Source: JASJBU01 sp963797085
GTDB lineage: Bacteria; Pseudomonadota; Gammaproteobacteria; Chromatiales; Chromatiaceae
NCBI GenBank assembly: GCA_963797085.1
Contig: CAWCOA010000004.1
Span: forward strand, 372,001-436,000
Direction: 5' to 3'
DNA length: 64,000 nt
Shown here piece after piece: positions 26,561 to 34,692 of the stretch (its first letter is position 1; every line of letters starts with the position of its first letter). The notes beneath the pieces are model-generated. The model did no database searches. It saw only the letters and a program-made list of their open reading frames with translations, and was not told where the DNA came from. The translations under genes were made by a program, and so were the position numbers.

Positions 26561-27451
26561 GTGCCTGGTCATTCAAACCGGTTAGTAAATTCAGAAATCA
26601 TGGACCAATTTAGAGGTAGCAACCCAAAGCAACCCACAGATCCCTTTGTGGGCCTGCCAGAAGGAAGCCTAAGGGTGTTGCAATTGACCGACTGCCACCT
26701 TTATGCGGATCCCTCTCAATGCCTGCTTGGTTTGAATACCCTGAGTACCCTCGACCACGTTATATCTCTTGCCCAACAGACCATCGGCACACCGGATATA
26801 GTGCTTGCCACTGGAGATTTAGTGCATGATGCCTCGGATGCCGGCTACACGCGATTAAGGTCCCGGTTATCGGAGATTGGCGCACCCGCTTACTGCCTGC
26901 CTGGTAACCATGACAAGCCAGGAAAAATGCGTCTATTACTAAATCAAGACAATGTGCACACAATCAAAAGTGTGCAGTTCAAGGGTTGGTCACTCATTTT
27001 TCTCGACTCCACGATTCCAGGGGAGACCGGCGGCAATCTTACCGAGGCTCAACTCACCCAGCTGGAAGACGAACTCTCACGGCATGCGGATAAATACACT
27101 CTGATATGCATGCATCACCAGCCCGTACCCGTGGGCAGCCTTTGGATAGATAGCATCGGCCTGAACAACACCGAGAGTTTCATGTCTGTCATCGACCGCC
27201 ACCCCCAGGTTAAAGGCATCCTGTGCGGGCATATTCATCAGCAATTCGAAGCGGCGCACGGAACAATCAGGCTGATGGGCACACCATCGACCTGTATTCA
27301 ATTCATTGCCGGGCAGGATGAATTTGGTATCGATGCCTGCCCCCCCGGATTTCGCTGGCTGGGTCTCTCGCCATCTGGAGAAATACACAGCAGTATAAAA
27401 ATGCTGTCGGAAATTCCTTTAGGGCTGGATCTGGCATCCGCTGGCTACTGA
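26561..27451 (+). CDS. cpdA: 3',5'-cyclic-AMP phosphodiesterase
   Basis: This calcineurin-like metallophosphoesterase has up to 296 residues and hydrolyses cAMP. The metal-binding motifs appear in order: LTDCHLY, ATGDLVHD, LPGNHDKPG, CMHHQPVPVG and LCGHIHQQFE. It starts at GTG 26561, preceded closely by TTGGAGAC; ATG 26600 (MDQFRGSNPKQ) is an alternative that loses nothing conserved. A TATAAT element near 26532 is a likely -10. It converges on sfsA, the stops being one base apart. Regulation by oxyR next door is possible but not shown. Confidence 0.92.
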   Translation: MPGHSNRLVNSEIMDQFRGSNPKQPTDPFVGLPEGSLRVLQLTDCHLYADPSQCLLGLNTLSTLDHVISLAQQTIGTPDIVLATGDLVHDASDAGYTRLRSRLSEIGAPAYCLPGNHDKPGKMRLLLNQDNVHTIKSVQFKGWSLIFLDSTIPGETGGNLTEAQLTQLEDELSRHADKYTLICMHHQPVPVGSLWIDSIGLNNTESFMSVIDRHPQVKGILCGHIHQQFEAAHGTIRLMGTPSTCIQFIAGQDEFGIDACPPGFRWLGLSPSGEIHSSIKMLSEIPLGLDLASAGY

Positions 27452-27452
27452 T

Positions 27453-28166
27453 TTACCCCAAATCAACGGTTACCACCTCACCCACTCTGAGCGCCTGCTC
27501 CAAATGCAGTATACGCAGGGCAATAACCTCGACGCCTGACTCCTTGACTACACGACGCAGTGTGGCGCCATAAACAGGATCGATCTCTTCCGCCGGCGAG
27601 AATATGTCCCCTTCCGGACGATTGAGCGCGTAGATCATGATGCCGCGATCGCCCTTATGACAGGCTTCAGCCAGCAGTTCCAGATGTTTGCGGCCGCGCT
27701 GCGTGACCGCATCGGGGAACAGCAGCCGCTGGTCCCCCCAAAGGGTCACATTTTTGACTTCAACCCAGGCATCTGAAGCCGATCCCTGACTGAGCAGGAA
27801 ATCGAATCTGGAACGCGCAAACCCCGAGGCTTCGAAGTAAACTTCACTACGTATTTTTTTGTAGTCCGCGAGACCAGGGATGCGGCCTTCACTGAGGGCT
27901 TCACCAATCACCGGGTTGGTACGGCCGGTATGTACTCCAATCCAGCCTTGCCCCATGTCAACCCTTTCCAGGGTCCAGGCCAATTTGCGTTTGGGATTAT
28001 CACTGTAACTGATTTGAACTGGAGCTCCCGGCTGCCAGCAACCCCGCATGCTGCCCGTATTGGGGCAGTGAGCCGTGACGACCTGACCATCCGCCAATTC
28101 CACATCCGCTAAAAATCGTTTATAGCGTTTGAGGATAATAGCATCGACCAGGGGCGGGAGGTTCAT
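27453..28166 (-). CDS. sfsA: SfsA (sugar fermentation stimulation) family DNA-binding protein
   Basis: This 237-residue protein matches SfsA: LKRYKRFLADVELADGQVVTAHCPNTG (start of the conserved block), then RVDMGQGWIGVHTGRTNPV, RFDFLLSQG and VEVKNVTLWGDQRLLFPDAV. The E. coli protein binds DNA and affects maltose metabolism; the fold is nuclease-like and the true function is debated. Length is normal. Divergent from a Pro-rich secreted protein gene. Confidence 0.93.
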   Translation of the reverse strand: MNLPPLVDAIILKRYKRFLADVELADGQVVTAHCPNTGSMRGCWQPGAPVQISYSDNPKRKLAWTLERVDMGQGWIGVHTGRTNPVIGEALSEGRIPGLADYKKIRSEVYFEASGFARSRFDFLLSQGSASDAWVEVKNVTLWGDQRLLFPDAVTQRGRKHLELLAEACHKGDRGIMIYALNRPEGDIFSPAEEIDPVYGATLRRVVKESGVEVIALRILHLEQALRVGEVVTVDLG

Positions 28167-28245
28167 CGAGTAGAATTTTGCATGAGACTTGGGAGCGGCT
28201 TATATTACACGGATCAAGTATTACGTCGAAGAGGCTCTCAAAACG

Positions 28246-28923
28246 ATGCGTGCACGCTGGGTCGCCCTTTGCTGCGTTTTCATGGCAGCAAATAATGTTC
28301 AGGCAGAACCTTATCGCTCATGGGACAGGGATGACAGTTTCAACCCACTGGACGCGATGAGGGAAATGCCAAACCCGATGGGGGTATTCGATTCAGCAGA
28401 CAGGCGCCGCAGTGAGCGTCGCCGGATGCGCCCGCCGATACACAGGCCACCACCCCCATTGCCCGGCTACCCTGCTCCCTATGCCTATCCTCCCGTGGTT
28501 AGGCCGTCGCCGTATGGAGTTCATCCGTATTCTCCCGCTCAATCCCAGCCAAGCGCTTCAGGCCGGCAAGCAGTCGATTCTCCTGCGCAAGAAAACCAAA
28601 ATCCCCCAAGCAATCCCATGACTGAGCATCAACAGTCGGCTGCGCCTTCAGTCCCTGGCGTGCAACAGCCAGCGACGCCCTATCCGGAGAATCAACAGTC
28701 AGGATACAACTTCCGCCCTGTAGCACCGCCAGAGCAGAACGCCCCTGAGGCTGCCCCACTGCCGGAAACCCCAGCAGAACCAATGCCCCTTGAGAGAGCG
28801 CAGCAGCCTCCAAGCCCGGCCCCGGCGCCCCCAAGTGGTTCTCAGCAAACGCCAATGATCAATGGTAAACCGGCCGTATTTCGCCCTATGGAACTAGGGG
28901 TCGAGGATCTAGAGAGTAAATAG
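28246..28923 (+). CDS. Pro/Gln-rich secreted protein, unknown function
   Basis: This protein has about 225 residues, with a signal peptide ending near NNVQA. The mature part starts with a short ordered-looking segment (SFNPLDAMREMPNPMGVFDS), an Arg-rich patch, and then about 150 residues dominated by Pro, Gln, Ala and Ser, which are disordered. No cysteine remains in the mature chain. A short C-terminal segment (MINGKPAVFRPMELGVEDLE) looks better conserved and may be the functional end. I recognise no family. ATG 28246 is chosen because it starts the signal peptide; the longer frame from 28189 does not. Confidence 0.65.
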   Translation: MRARWVALCCVFMAANNVQAEPYRSWDRDDSFNPLDAMREMPNPMGVFDSADRRRSERRRMRPPIHRPPPPLPGYPAPYAYPPVVRPSPYGVHPYSPAQSQPSASGRQAVDSPAQENQNPPSNPMTEHQQSAAPSVPGVQQPATPYPENQQSGYNFRPVAPPEQNAPEAAPLPETPAEPMPLERAQQPPSPAPAPPSGSQQTPMINGKPAVFRPMELGVEDLESK

Positions 28924-29310
28924 CGGAGTTTTCCTGGGTAACCCTAGAATCCGCAGTTGGACAGGTTGAAGGGTACGTCCACTGGGGTGCAGAGCAAGGG
29001 GCGCGCAAGGACGGGACCACCGCCAAGGATGGCGGAAGTGCTGTAAACGCAGGAGCAGTTTCCAGTGCGGAATAGTTATTCTATTCCGAGGAGTTGCAAC
29101 GCAGTGAGCGTGCCATTCAGCCCGTAGCGTGATTCACTCAGCAGGTGAGTAGCCATAGAAATGTAATTTTACATTCATACAACCTGTTACTTTCAGAATG
29201 GAGCGGTCAACTGTGGTTTCTAGGCTAGCCCGTTGGCCCGCGATCCAAGACCCTTCATCAGCGCCGGGCCGCGCCCTGGAGGTGCATAACCGACACCCGG
29301 TCGGATTTGA
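28924..29310. other. Structured intergenic region (possible dispersed repeat)
   Basis: There are 387 bases without a credible gene. It holds a hairpin CCGCC-N6-GGCGG (29020-29035), a palindrome CGGAATAG-TTATT-CTATTCCG (29068-29088) and an operator-like AATGTAA-TT-TTACATT (29160-29175). The stretch around 29040-29130 has the look of a dispersed intergenic element rather than random sequence. That cannot be decided from one copy. Confidence 0.4.
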
Positions 29311-29604
29311 TCAGGCTATTGAAAATATGGAAAAAGACTGAAAATCCATCACTTCGCAGGCGACACCTGAAACCTGCGCATTGTCCGGTCCGTCTCGCAG
29401 CCATGCACAGAGTCCATCTACCGCGGAAGGCTCACCACAAGCGACCACTTCAACCCGGCCGTCCGGTAGATTTTTTGCGTATCCTGTAACACCCCGCTGT
29501 TGAGCTTCGTAGCGTGTGGTCGCCCGATAAAATACACCCTGCACCTGACCCGCCACCAGGCAGCGGTAACAGACCGGGTGTGAATCTCGTTTCTGATTAC
29601 TCAT
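29311..29604 (-). CDS. acyP: Acylphosphatase
   Basis: This 97-residue enzyme hydrolyses acyl-phosphates such as acetyl or carbamoyl phosphate. The catalytic Arg lies in AGQVQGVFYRATTRYEA and the Asn in GYAKNLPDGRVEVVACG. The ATG at 29604 overlaps the end of the adaptor gene by eight bases (ATGAGTAA), so it is last in a five-gene operon with tlpA, a thioredoxin, tolC and an efflux adaptor. The longer frame to 29712 lies within the adaptor gene and is rejected. Confidence 0.93.
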   Translation of the reverse strand: MSNQKRDSHPVCYRCLVAGQVQGVFYRATTRYEAQQRGVTGYAKNLPDGRVEVVACGEPSAVDGLCAWLRDGPDNAQVSGVACEVMDFQSFSIFSIA

Positions 29605-30358
29605 CGATGCGCACCGTGGCAGCTTCACCAGCCCGTAACCGCCACTGCTGTGGGGGAGTAAACAAAACCTCCAGCGCATAAGCAGTGCCTCCTGAACCGG
29701 CCGTAGGTTCAAAACCGACGATCGAGACCTCGCCCTCCAACCACTCGCCTCTCACACCTACCTTGACCTGCTTGATATTACTTAACTCCACAGCAGCATC
29801 CGCACCCACCTGGGCAATCGCCTTCATGCGGCTCATATCGACCAGGGTAGCCACAGTTTCTGACTGCAGCTGATTCACCAGTGCCTGTCCAGAATGGACA
29901 TTGACGCCGATTACCAGACCATCAAAGGGGGCTTTGATGCGCCCATATTCACGCTCGATGCGGATATGGGACAATTCTGCCTCAGCCAGGCGCACCAGCG
30001 CATCCGCCTTGGCGGCATCGACCTCAGCCTGCTTGCGCTCGTGATCGGAGATCAGTGTTCTATCATACAGGTCCAGTGAACGGTCCAGCTCGCGCCGCGC
30101 CTCATCCTGCTGTAGTTTGGCGGCCGCAGCACGGGCTTCCGCCCAGGCCAGCCTGGCCGTTATCTCTCGCTGATCCAGCTCAACCAGTAAAGTGCCGCGG
30201 GTAACGGCTTGTCCTGCCGCGACATTGACTTTGTTCACTACTCCATCCACCAAGGTGCCCAACTCCACCCGTTGCTGCCAATCGAGGATCGCCGGCAGGT
30301 CCTTTGCGAGCAGCTCGCCACTGATCACCAAGCTGCAAAAGAGTAGTATTCGATACAT
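29597..30358 (-). CDS. HlyD/RND-type periplasmic adaptor (membrane fusion protein)
   Basis: This protein has 253 residues. A signal peptide (to about residue 18) is followed by a lipoyl half-motif (TLVDGVVNKVNVAAGQAVTRGTLL, shown only in part: DGVVNKVNVAAGQAV), a helical hairpin (about 70-140), the second lipoyl half (IKAPFDGLVIGVNVHSGQAL) and a beta-barrel domain. Such adaptors join an inner-membrane pump to a TolC channel. It is short for the family (usually 350 or more), lacking most of the membrane-proximal domain. It follows a tolC-type gene by six bases, yet no pump gene is present here. Confidence 0.85.
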   Translation of the reverse strand: MYRILLFCSLVISGELLAKDLPAILDWQQRVELGTLVDGVVNKVNVAAGQAVTRGTLLVELDQREITARLAWAEARAAAAKLQQDEARRELDRSLDLYDRTLISDHERKQAEVDAAKADALVRLAEAELSHIRIEREYGRIKAPFDGLVIGVNVHSGQALVNQLQSETVATLVDMSRMKAIAQVGADAAVELSNIKQVKVGVRGEWLEGEVSIVGFEPTAGSGGTAYALEVLFTPPQQWRLRAGEAATVRIDE

Positions 30359-30364
30359 GACTTA

Positions 30365-31678
30365 TTACTCCTGACTGATATTAGTTTCTGTTTGCTCTGT
30401 CGCCAGAAGCTTTCCAGCCAAGGCCTTGAGCTTAGCGCCTATCAGGCGCAGCTGAAACTCATTTTCCGCCTGCTGTAAATGCAGATCGGCAATCTGCGTC
30501 ATAGCGTCCCCCAAATCCGTCGAGCGCTCGAGATCGTACAATGCTCGGCTGCGCTCCAGGTAGAGATCGCGAAAGTCACCCGTCACGATCAATTCCTGCT
30601 GACGAATCTGGAGTCGTTGCAACTCCAGCCAAAACTCCAAGACCTGCTGCCGGAGATCGAGCTCAAAGGCGGCCAATTTTGCCCGTTGCTCCCGGAGACG
30701 GGCCCGTTGCAGGGCTTTTTTTGCATCAATCCTGTTACCGGTGAACAGCGGCACCTCAACCACAACCGATGCGGTCAAGGGATTGCGACCGCCAAGATCC
30801 CGGTTATAGGTTGCCACTCCAAGCTCCCCGCGAATCAACGGATTGTCCTCGGTCTCGGCACCCCGCAGTAACTGCTCAACCGACTCCGCCTCGGCCCGTA
30901 ACGCCCGCAGGCCCGGGTTGCTATCCAGCACTTGCTGAATAAGCGGCTCAAGCTCCCCGGGCTGATTAGCAGCATCGTCCACCGGCTTAGCCAGATCGGT
31001 CGGTAGATCATGGGGGCGATTCAAACTGACCGCCAGCAACGAACGGGTGATGCGCTGCTTATTTTGACTGCCCTGCAATTTGCGCCGCGACTGCTGATAG
31101 AGATTGTCCAGCTCGAGTAGATCGATATCCGATAATTGGCCCAAACCGCTGCGCTCCCGTGCGCGGTCCAGAGAGACATATGCAATCGACATCGCCTCAT
31201 TGTCGCGCGCGTATTCGAGATCCGCGAGCAGCACATCGAAGAAGCGGGCCATCACCTCAAGCTGACGCTTCTGCCTGATATCCAGTAAGTGTGAATTGCG
31301 GCTCGCCAGTTTGGCATTGGCCGCATCCAAGGCCCGTGCCGTGCGGCCGGAATCATAGAGGATTTTACTCAAACCCAATCTCGCCCAACTGTCGTTACTC
31401 GACTGGTCTACCGCGTTTACCGAGGGGTCCACGGCACTCAGTGTCGCCGTCAAGCCCAGTTCCCAATCGTCTCCAGCATCAACCCCGGCCCGCTCAGCGA
31501 TAGCCAGTTCCAGGCTTGCATCGGCGAGGTCCCGATCTGGATGCGATTGATCCGCCAAAGCCAAGGCCTGTTCAAGGGTCAGCGGTGAAGGCAGTGGTTC
31601 AGGTTCCGCCTCACAAAATGCGCCCCAGGAAACAATCGTCAACAATAAGCCCGACAACAGGGCTTGGAGCCAAATCAC
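30365..31678 (-). CDS. TolC-type outer-membrane efflux protein
   Basis: This protein has 437 residues, with a signal peptide ending near CEAEP (the exact cleavage site is unclear). Two OEP repeats of long helices follow, with the typical periodic Ala, Leu, Gln and Glu content. It should form a trimeric outer-membrane channel. The start is GTG 31678, overlapping the stop of the preceding thioredoxin gene (GTGA), so translation is coupled. It is paired with the short adaptor downstream; the transported compound is unknown. Confidence 0.85.
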   Translation of the reverse strand: MIWLQALLSGLLLTIVSWGAFCEAEPEPLPSPLTLEQALALADQSHPDRDLADASLELAIAERAGVDAGDDWELGLTATLSAVDPSVNAVDQSSNDSWARLGLSKILYDSGRTARALDAANAKLASRNSHLLDIRQKRQLEVMARFFDVLLADLEYARDNEAMSIAYVSLDRARERSGLGQLSDIDLLELDNLYQQSRRKLQGSQNKQRITRSLLAVSLNRPHDLPTDLAKPVDDAANQPGELEPLIQQVLDSNPGLRALRAEAESVEQLLRGAETEDNPLIRGELGVATYNRDLGGRNPLTASVVVEVPLFTGNRIDAKKALQRARLREQRAKLAAFELDLRQQVLEFWLELQRLQIRQQELIVTGDFRDLYLERSRALYDLERSTDLGDAMTQIADLHLQQAENEFQLRLIGAKLKALAGKLLATEQTETNISQE

Positions 31679-32214
31679 TGCTGCCTGAGCTCCTTTTTCT
31701 TCTGCCTCTTGTAACGCGAGAAATTGGTCTTCAGGTAGTGCCCGTCTGCGACAAATTCACCCAGCCAGAGGAATTCTCGAAGATCACTGGTGGCGCCGGT
31801 GTAACGGGCAATCAGTTTGCCTTGCAGATCGAAAAAGCCAAATACCGGTGTCGCCCTGACCCGATGCTGTTTAAAAGCGAAGTCTTTCTGGGTTACGGAT
31901 TGACCGGCAAAATCAGTTATCTCCACATCCCCTTCGATATCCACACTGAATATCAGAAAATGCTCCTTGTAATATTCCTGTACCTCCGATTGATTGAGTA
32001 CAGTTTTTTTCATGCGATGGCAAAAGGGGCACTCATCCATTTCAAACATGATGAGGATGGCTTTCTTACCCTCGTCGCGAGCGGTTTCAAGCTCTTCACG
32101 AAAGTCCCCCAGAGATTGGTCGAAAAAATATTCGGTGGGGTCCCGCACAGCGCCTTGGCTGTTAAAGCCCAGCAGCAAAAGTCCGATCAATAGAACTCGT
32201 CTCAGAATGGCCAT
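31675..32214 (-). CDS. Periplasmic thioredoxin-fold protein (SoxW-like)
   Basis: This protein has 179 residues, with an N-terminal signal (MAILRRVLLIGLLLLGFNSQ). The redox motif is CPFC within MFEMDECPFCHRMKKTVL, and the cis-Pro is in RVRATPVFGFFD. CPFC with a preceding acidic patch resembles SoxW or other periplasmic reductases that keep partner thiols reduced. The C-terminus is strongly basic (RYKRQKKKELRQQ). It lies between a TlpA-like gene (nine bases upstream) and tolC (overlapping), so redox maturation of an exported product is an attractive but unproven link. Confidence 0.82.
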   Translation of the reverse strand: MAILRRVLLIGLLLLGFNSQGAVRDPTEYFFDQSLGDFREELETARDEGKKAILIMFEMDECPFCHRMKKTVLNQSEVQEYYKEHFLIFSVDIEGDVEITDFAGQSVTQKDFAFKQHRVRATPVFGFFDLQGKLIARYTGATSDLREFLWLGEFVADGHYLKTNFSRYKRQKKKELRQQ

Positions 32215-32223
32215 GAGTTTACG

Positions 32224-32706
32224 TCACTTCTGTTGATTATTGATGAATTCCTCAAGATCCTCCGCCGTCACTGGCCCAACCTGCCGGGCCGCCACCTCAC
32301 CGGTCGGGTCAATCAGGAATGATGTGGGCAGCCCGGGAATCGCACCCAGTTCAGAACGCGCGACCGGCTTGCTCATGAGGATCGGAAAACTCAGAAACTG
32401 CTTATCGACAAACTTACGCAGGCGATCTTCATTGATGTTCTCCATGGCCACACCAATCACCACCGCATCATCGTCCTTGTGATTGTTGTAGAATACCTCC
32501 AGTTCAGGTAATTCTTCCCGACAGGGCGGACACCAAGTAGCCCAATAATTGACCAACACCCATTTACCCCGGTAATCGGAAAGGCGGTGAGTTTTACCAT
32601 CCAGACCCGGCAGTTCAAAATCCACCGGCTCCGCCACCGCACTGAGGCTGTACACCCCCAGGCAGATAAGGAAAAAGGATCTCAGTTGCCATGGAATCGC
32701 GTTCAT
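32224..32706 (-). CDS. TlpA/ResA-like periplasmic thiol-disulfide oxidoreductase
   Basis: This protein has 160 residues, with a signal peptide ending near AVAEP. The thioredoxin-like domain has YWATWCPPCREELPELE, whose WCPPC motif is typical of TlpA/ResA/CcmG reductases. The cis-Pro segment IPGLPTSFLIDPTGEVAARQ is present. Members reduce apocytochrome c or other exported thiols. It is the first gene of the operon leading to the thioredoxin, tolC, adaptor and acyP genes. Confidence 0.9.
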   Translation of the reverse strand: MNAIPWQLRSFFLICLGVYSLSAVAEPVDFELPGLDGKTHRLSDYRGKWVLVNYWATWCPPCREELPELEVFYNNHKDDDAVVIGVAMENINEDRLRKFVDKQFLSFPILMSKPVARSELGAIPGLPTSFLIDPTGEVAARQVGPVTAEDLEEFINNQQK

Positions 32707-33005
32707 TTAGTTCTCCAAAAACCCAGCTGTCTTGTCAGACCGACATTCTCTGGCTTAATTCATCCGGGTGCAATTACCAGAAACCACAAGATGATCCACT
32801 GGATAAGACTTCAAGCCAAGTAGTAAAAAAGGCCGCCTTGCAGCCTACCGGTCAGTAACTCGAGGCCAAACAGAGAGAATCACCCTACAATAACGAAATA
32901 AACTTGTTAAACCTATGACTCTCAAGGCTTTGACTTCAAGCAACGATATGTTTAGGTAGTCCAGATATGGTATTAAATGACCATCAGCACCCAGCTATCC
33001 AATAG
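32707..33005. other. Divergent intergenic region tlpA-like / PilZ-like gene
   Basis: About 300 bases must contain the promoters of the minus-strand redox/efflux operon and of the gene at 33006. No coding sequence, strong hairpin or repeat was seen. Confidence 0.45.
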
Positions 33006-34616
33006 ATGTTGAATTTTTTCCACAAGCGCAGGTCCTCCACCCAGCATGCCGACTTTGAGTTGCCGGCACCTGATCCATTTGAAAATCCCTTGGTGGAAAC
33101 TCATCCGGGTCAACTCCGCCAATGGGCCGCAGGCCTGCCGTTCGCCAATCCGCAGCAGCTTGCCGAGGCGGTCATAATCAGTCTGTCCAGGCTCAACCGC
33201 TTTCCGGGTCAGGTCAAGAGACGCGAAGAGCTGATGGAGATCTACCTCACCCCCAGCAACCGCCTGTTTCATGTCTCATCTGAAAAGAAAATCCCCTTCC
33301 CCATAAGAATCAAGCGGACATTGATGCGCGAGATGGCGTTCGGCTATCTGCATCTGGTCAATTCATGCTTGCGGGAAAGTCCCTCTGAAAAGCTGCGCAG
33401 GCGTTTGGCGGGTTATATCTACCTGACAACTAAATTTATTGCCCTGGAATATCTGTCTGCCTGTGAAGAGTATGATTGCCGGCTCAGCGCGCCCAGAAAG
33501 GAGCTGATGCGGCTGTATACCCTGGCTGAGGAACTCAATATAGAGAATCTACCCCAGGACGACCCAGAGCAGCCCATCGCCAGCATCTCGCACCAGACCA
33601 AACTGATCCTGCTGCTGTCATTATTAGACCCTTGTCACCTGCAAAAAGGCGAAATCCGAATTATCTTTGATTATCTCAATCAGTTTGCGGAACTTGCCCT
33701 GTTTGTAGAACTCGACATCGAGGCCGAGGTGGGTGGGCACTATGTGATCGACAGATTGGGCGAAGTCTCCCCCTATCCATTCAACCCTGATGCCATCGAG
33801 GGATTGACGGCCTCCCGTTTCTGCCTTTTCGATATTATTCCGATCAGCCAGCGGTTGCATCAACACTTACGCATCATTGAACAACCGAATGCCATCAAGC
33901 CAACCGGACTGCAGGGATTGACCACCAAGGCGGCAGCTAATCTGCTGCGGCGAATGCTCAAATCCTGGCACATTCGTCTGCAACGGGACAGTGAACGCCA
34001 TACCACCTCGGGCCAGGTAAAGTTGATCCTTGGTCTGCAGGGGGTCCACCGCCAACTCTCAGCAAAGAATACGCCCGCAACAGCGTCTGCGGATGCTCAG
34101 CAGGAAACACTCTCGGTCACTCTCGATTCAGGAGCGGGAAGCCGTTCGACCGCCGATTATCCGCCGATCGACTCCTGGCGATTCAACCAAAGCCGGTCCG
34201 GAGTGGCGCTGCAACTGAATCTACCCCTCGCCTATCCACCCCAGGTCGGGGAGATCGCGCTGATGGTAAAACCAGACAGCAATAAGCGCGAGGATATGAA
34301 GATCGGCATCATCCGCCGCGCCGAGTTGAAAAACGATTCACTGCTGGAGATTGGACTGCAATTCATAAACGGGAGGATTCTCCCCCTGTCCATTCAAGCT
34401 CAGGATGTAGAAAGCGACCAGGAGCCGGACAACCTGCCCGCCCTGTATGTGGATCTCGGCAGCCTTGAAACCAGTTCCCTGCTGCTCCCAAGGGACAGGG
34501 TTGAGATCGGTAGGCACTACCGGGTGGAAGAGATGATTCCCGCACCGGTCATTTCACCCATTCATCTGTCGGAAATCACCGCGCTGTTTGAACGCTATCG
34601 GGTTACCCGCATCTAG
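33006..34616 (+). CDS. Unknown protein with a PilZ-like C-terminal region
   Basis: This is a 536-residue cytoplasmic protein without signal or membrane segments. The first 300 residues are helical and rich in Leu and Arg. Around residue 400 the stretch SWRFNQSRSGVALQLNLPLA followed by VGEIALMV and an IGIIRRAEL segment resembles a PilZ beta-barrel (the NxSxxG position and the following strands). The RxxxR motif for c-di-GMP binding is not evident. It could therefore be a degenerate c-di-GMP effector or a PilZ-fold scaffold. Several c-di-GMP enzymes occur 10-18 kb away. I do not recognise a named family. Confidence 0.6.
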   Translation: MLNFFHKRRSSTQHADFELPAPDPFENPLVETHPGQLRQWAAGLPFANPQQLAEAVIISLSRLNRFPGQVKRREELMEIYLTPSNRLFHVSSEKKIPFPIRIKRTLMREMAFGYLHLVNSCLRESPSEKLRRRLAGYIYLTTKFIALEYLSACEEYDCRLSAPRKELMRLYTLAEELNIENLPQDDPEQPIASISHQTKLILLLSLLDPCHLQKGEIRIIFDYLNQFAELALFVELDIEAEVGGHYVIDRLGEVSPYPFNPDAIEGLTASRFCLFDIIPISQRLHQHLRIIEQPNAIKPTGLQGLTTKAAANLLRRMLKSWHIRLQRDSERHTTSGQVKLILGLQGVHRQLSAKNTPATASADAQQETLSVTLDSGAGSRSTADYPPIDSWRFNQSRSGVALQLNLPLAYPPQVGEIALMVKPDSNKREDMKIGIIRRAELKNDSLLEIGLQFINGRILPLSIQAQDVESDQEPDNLPALYVDLGSLETSSLLLPRDRVEIGRHYRVEEMIPAPVISPIHLSEITALFERYRVTRI

Positions 34617-34692
34617 GGCCTGTTAACACCCCATCAAATCAGCTCATCCATGGACCGATCCATACCGTTGTGGATGTCCCCCTGCAGATTGT

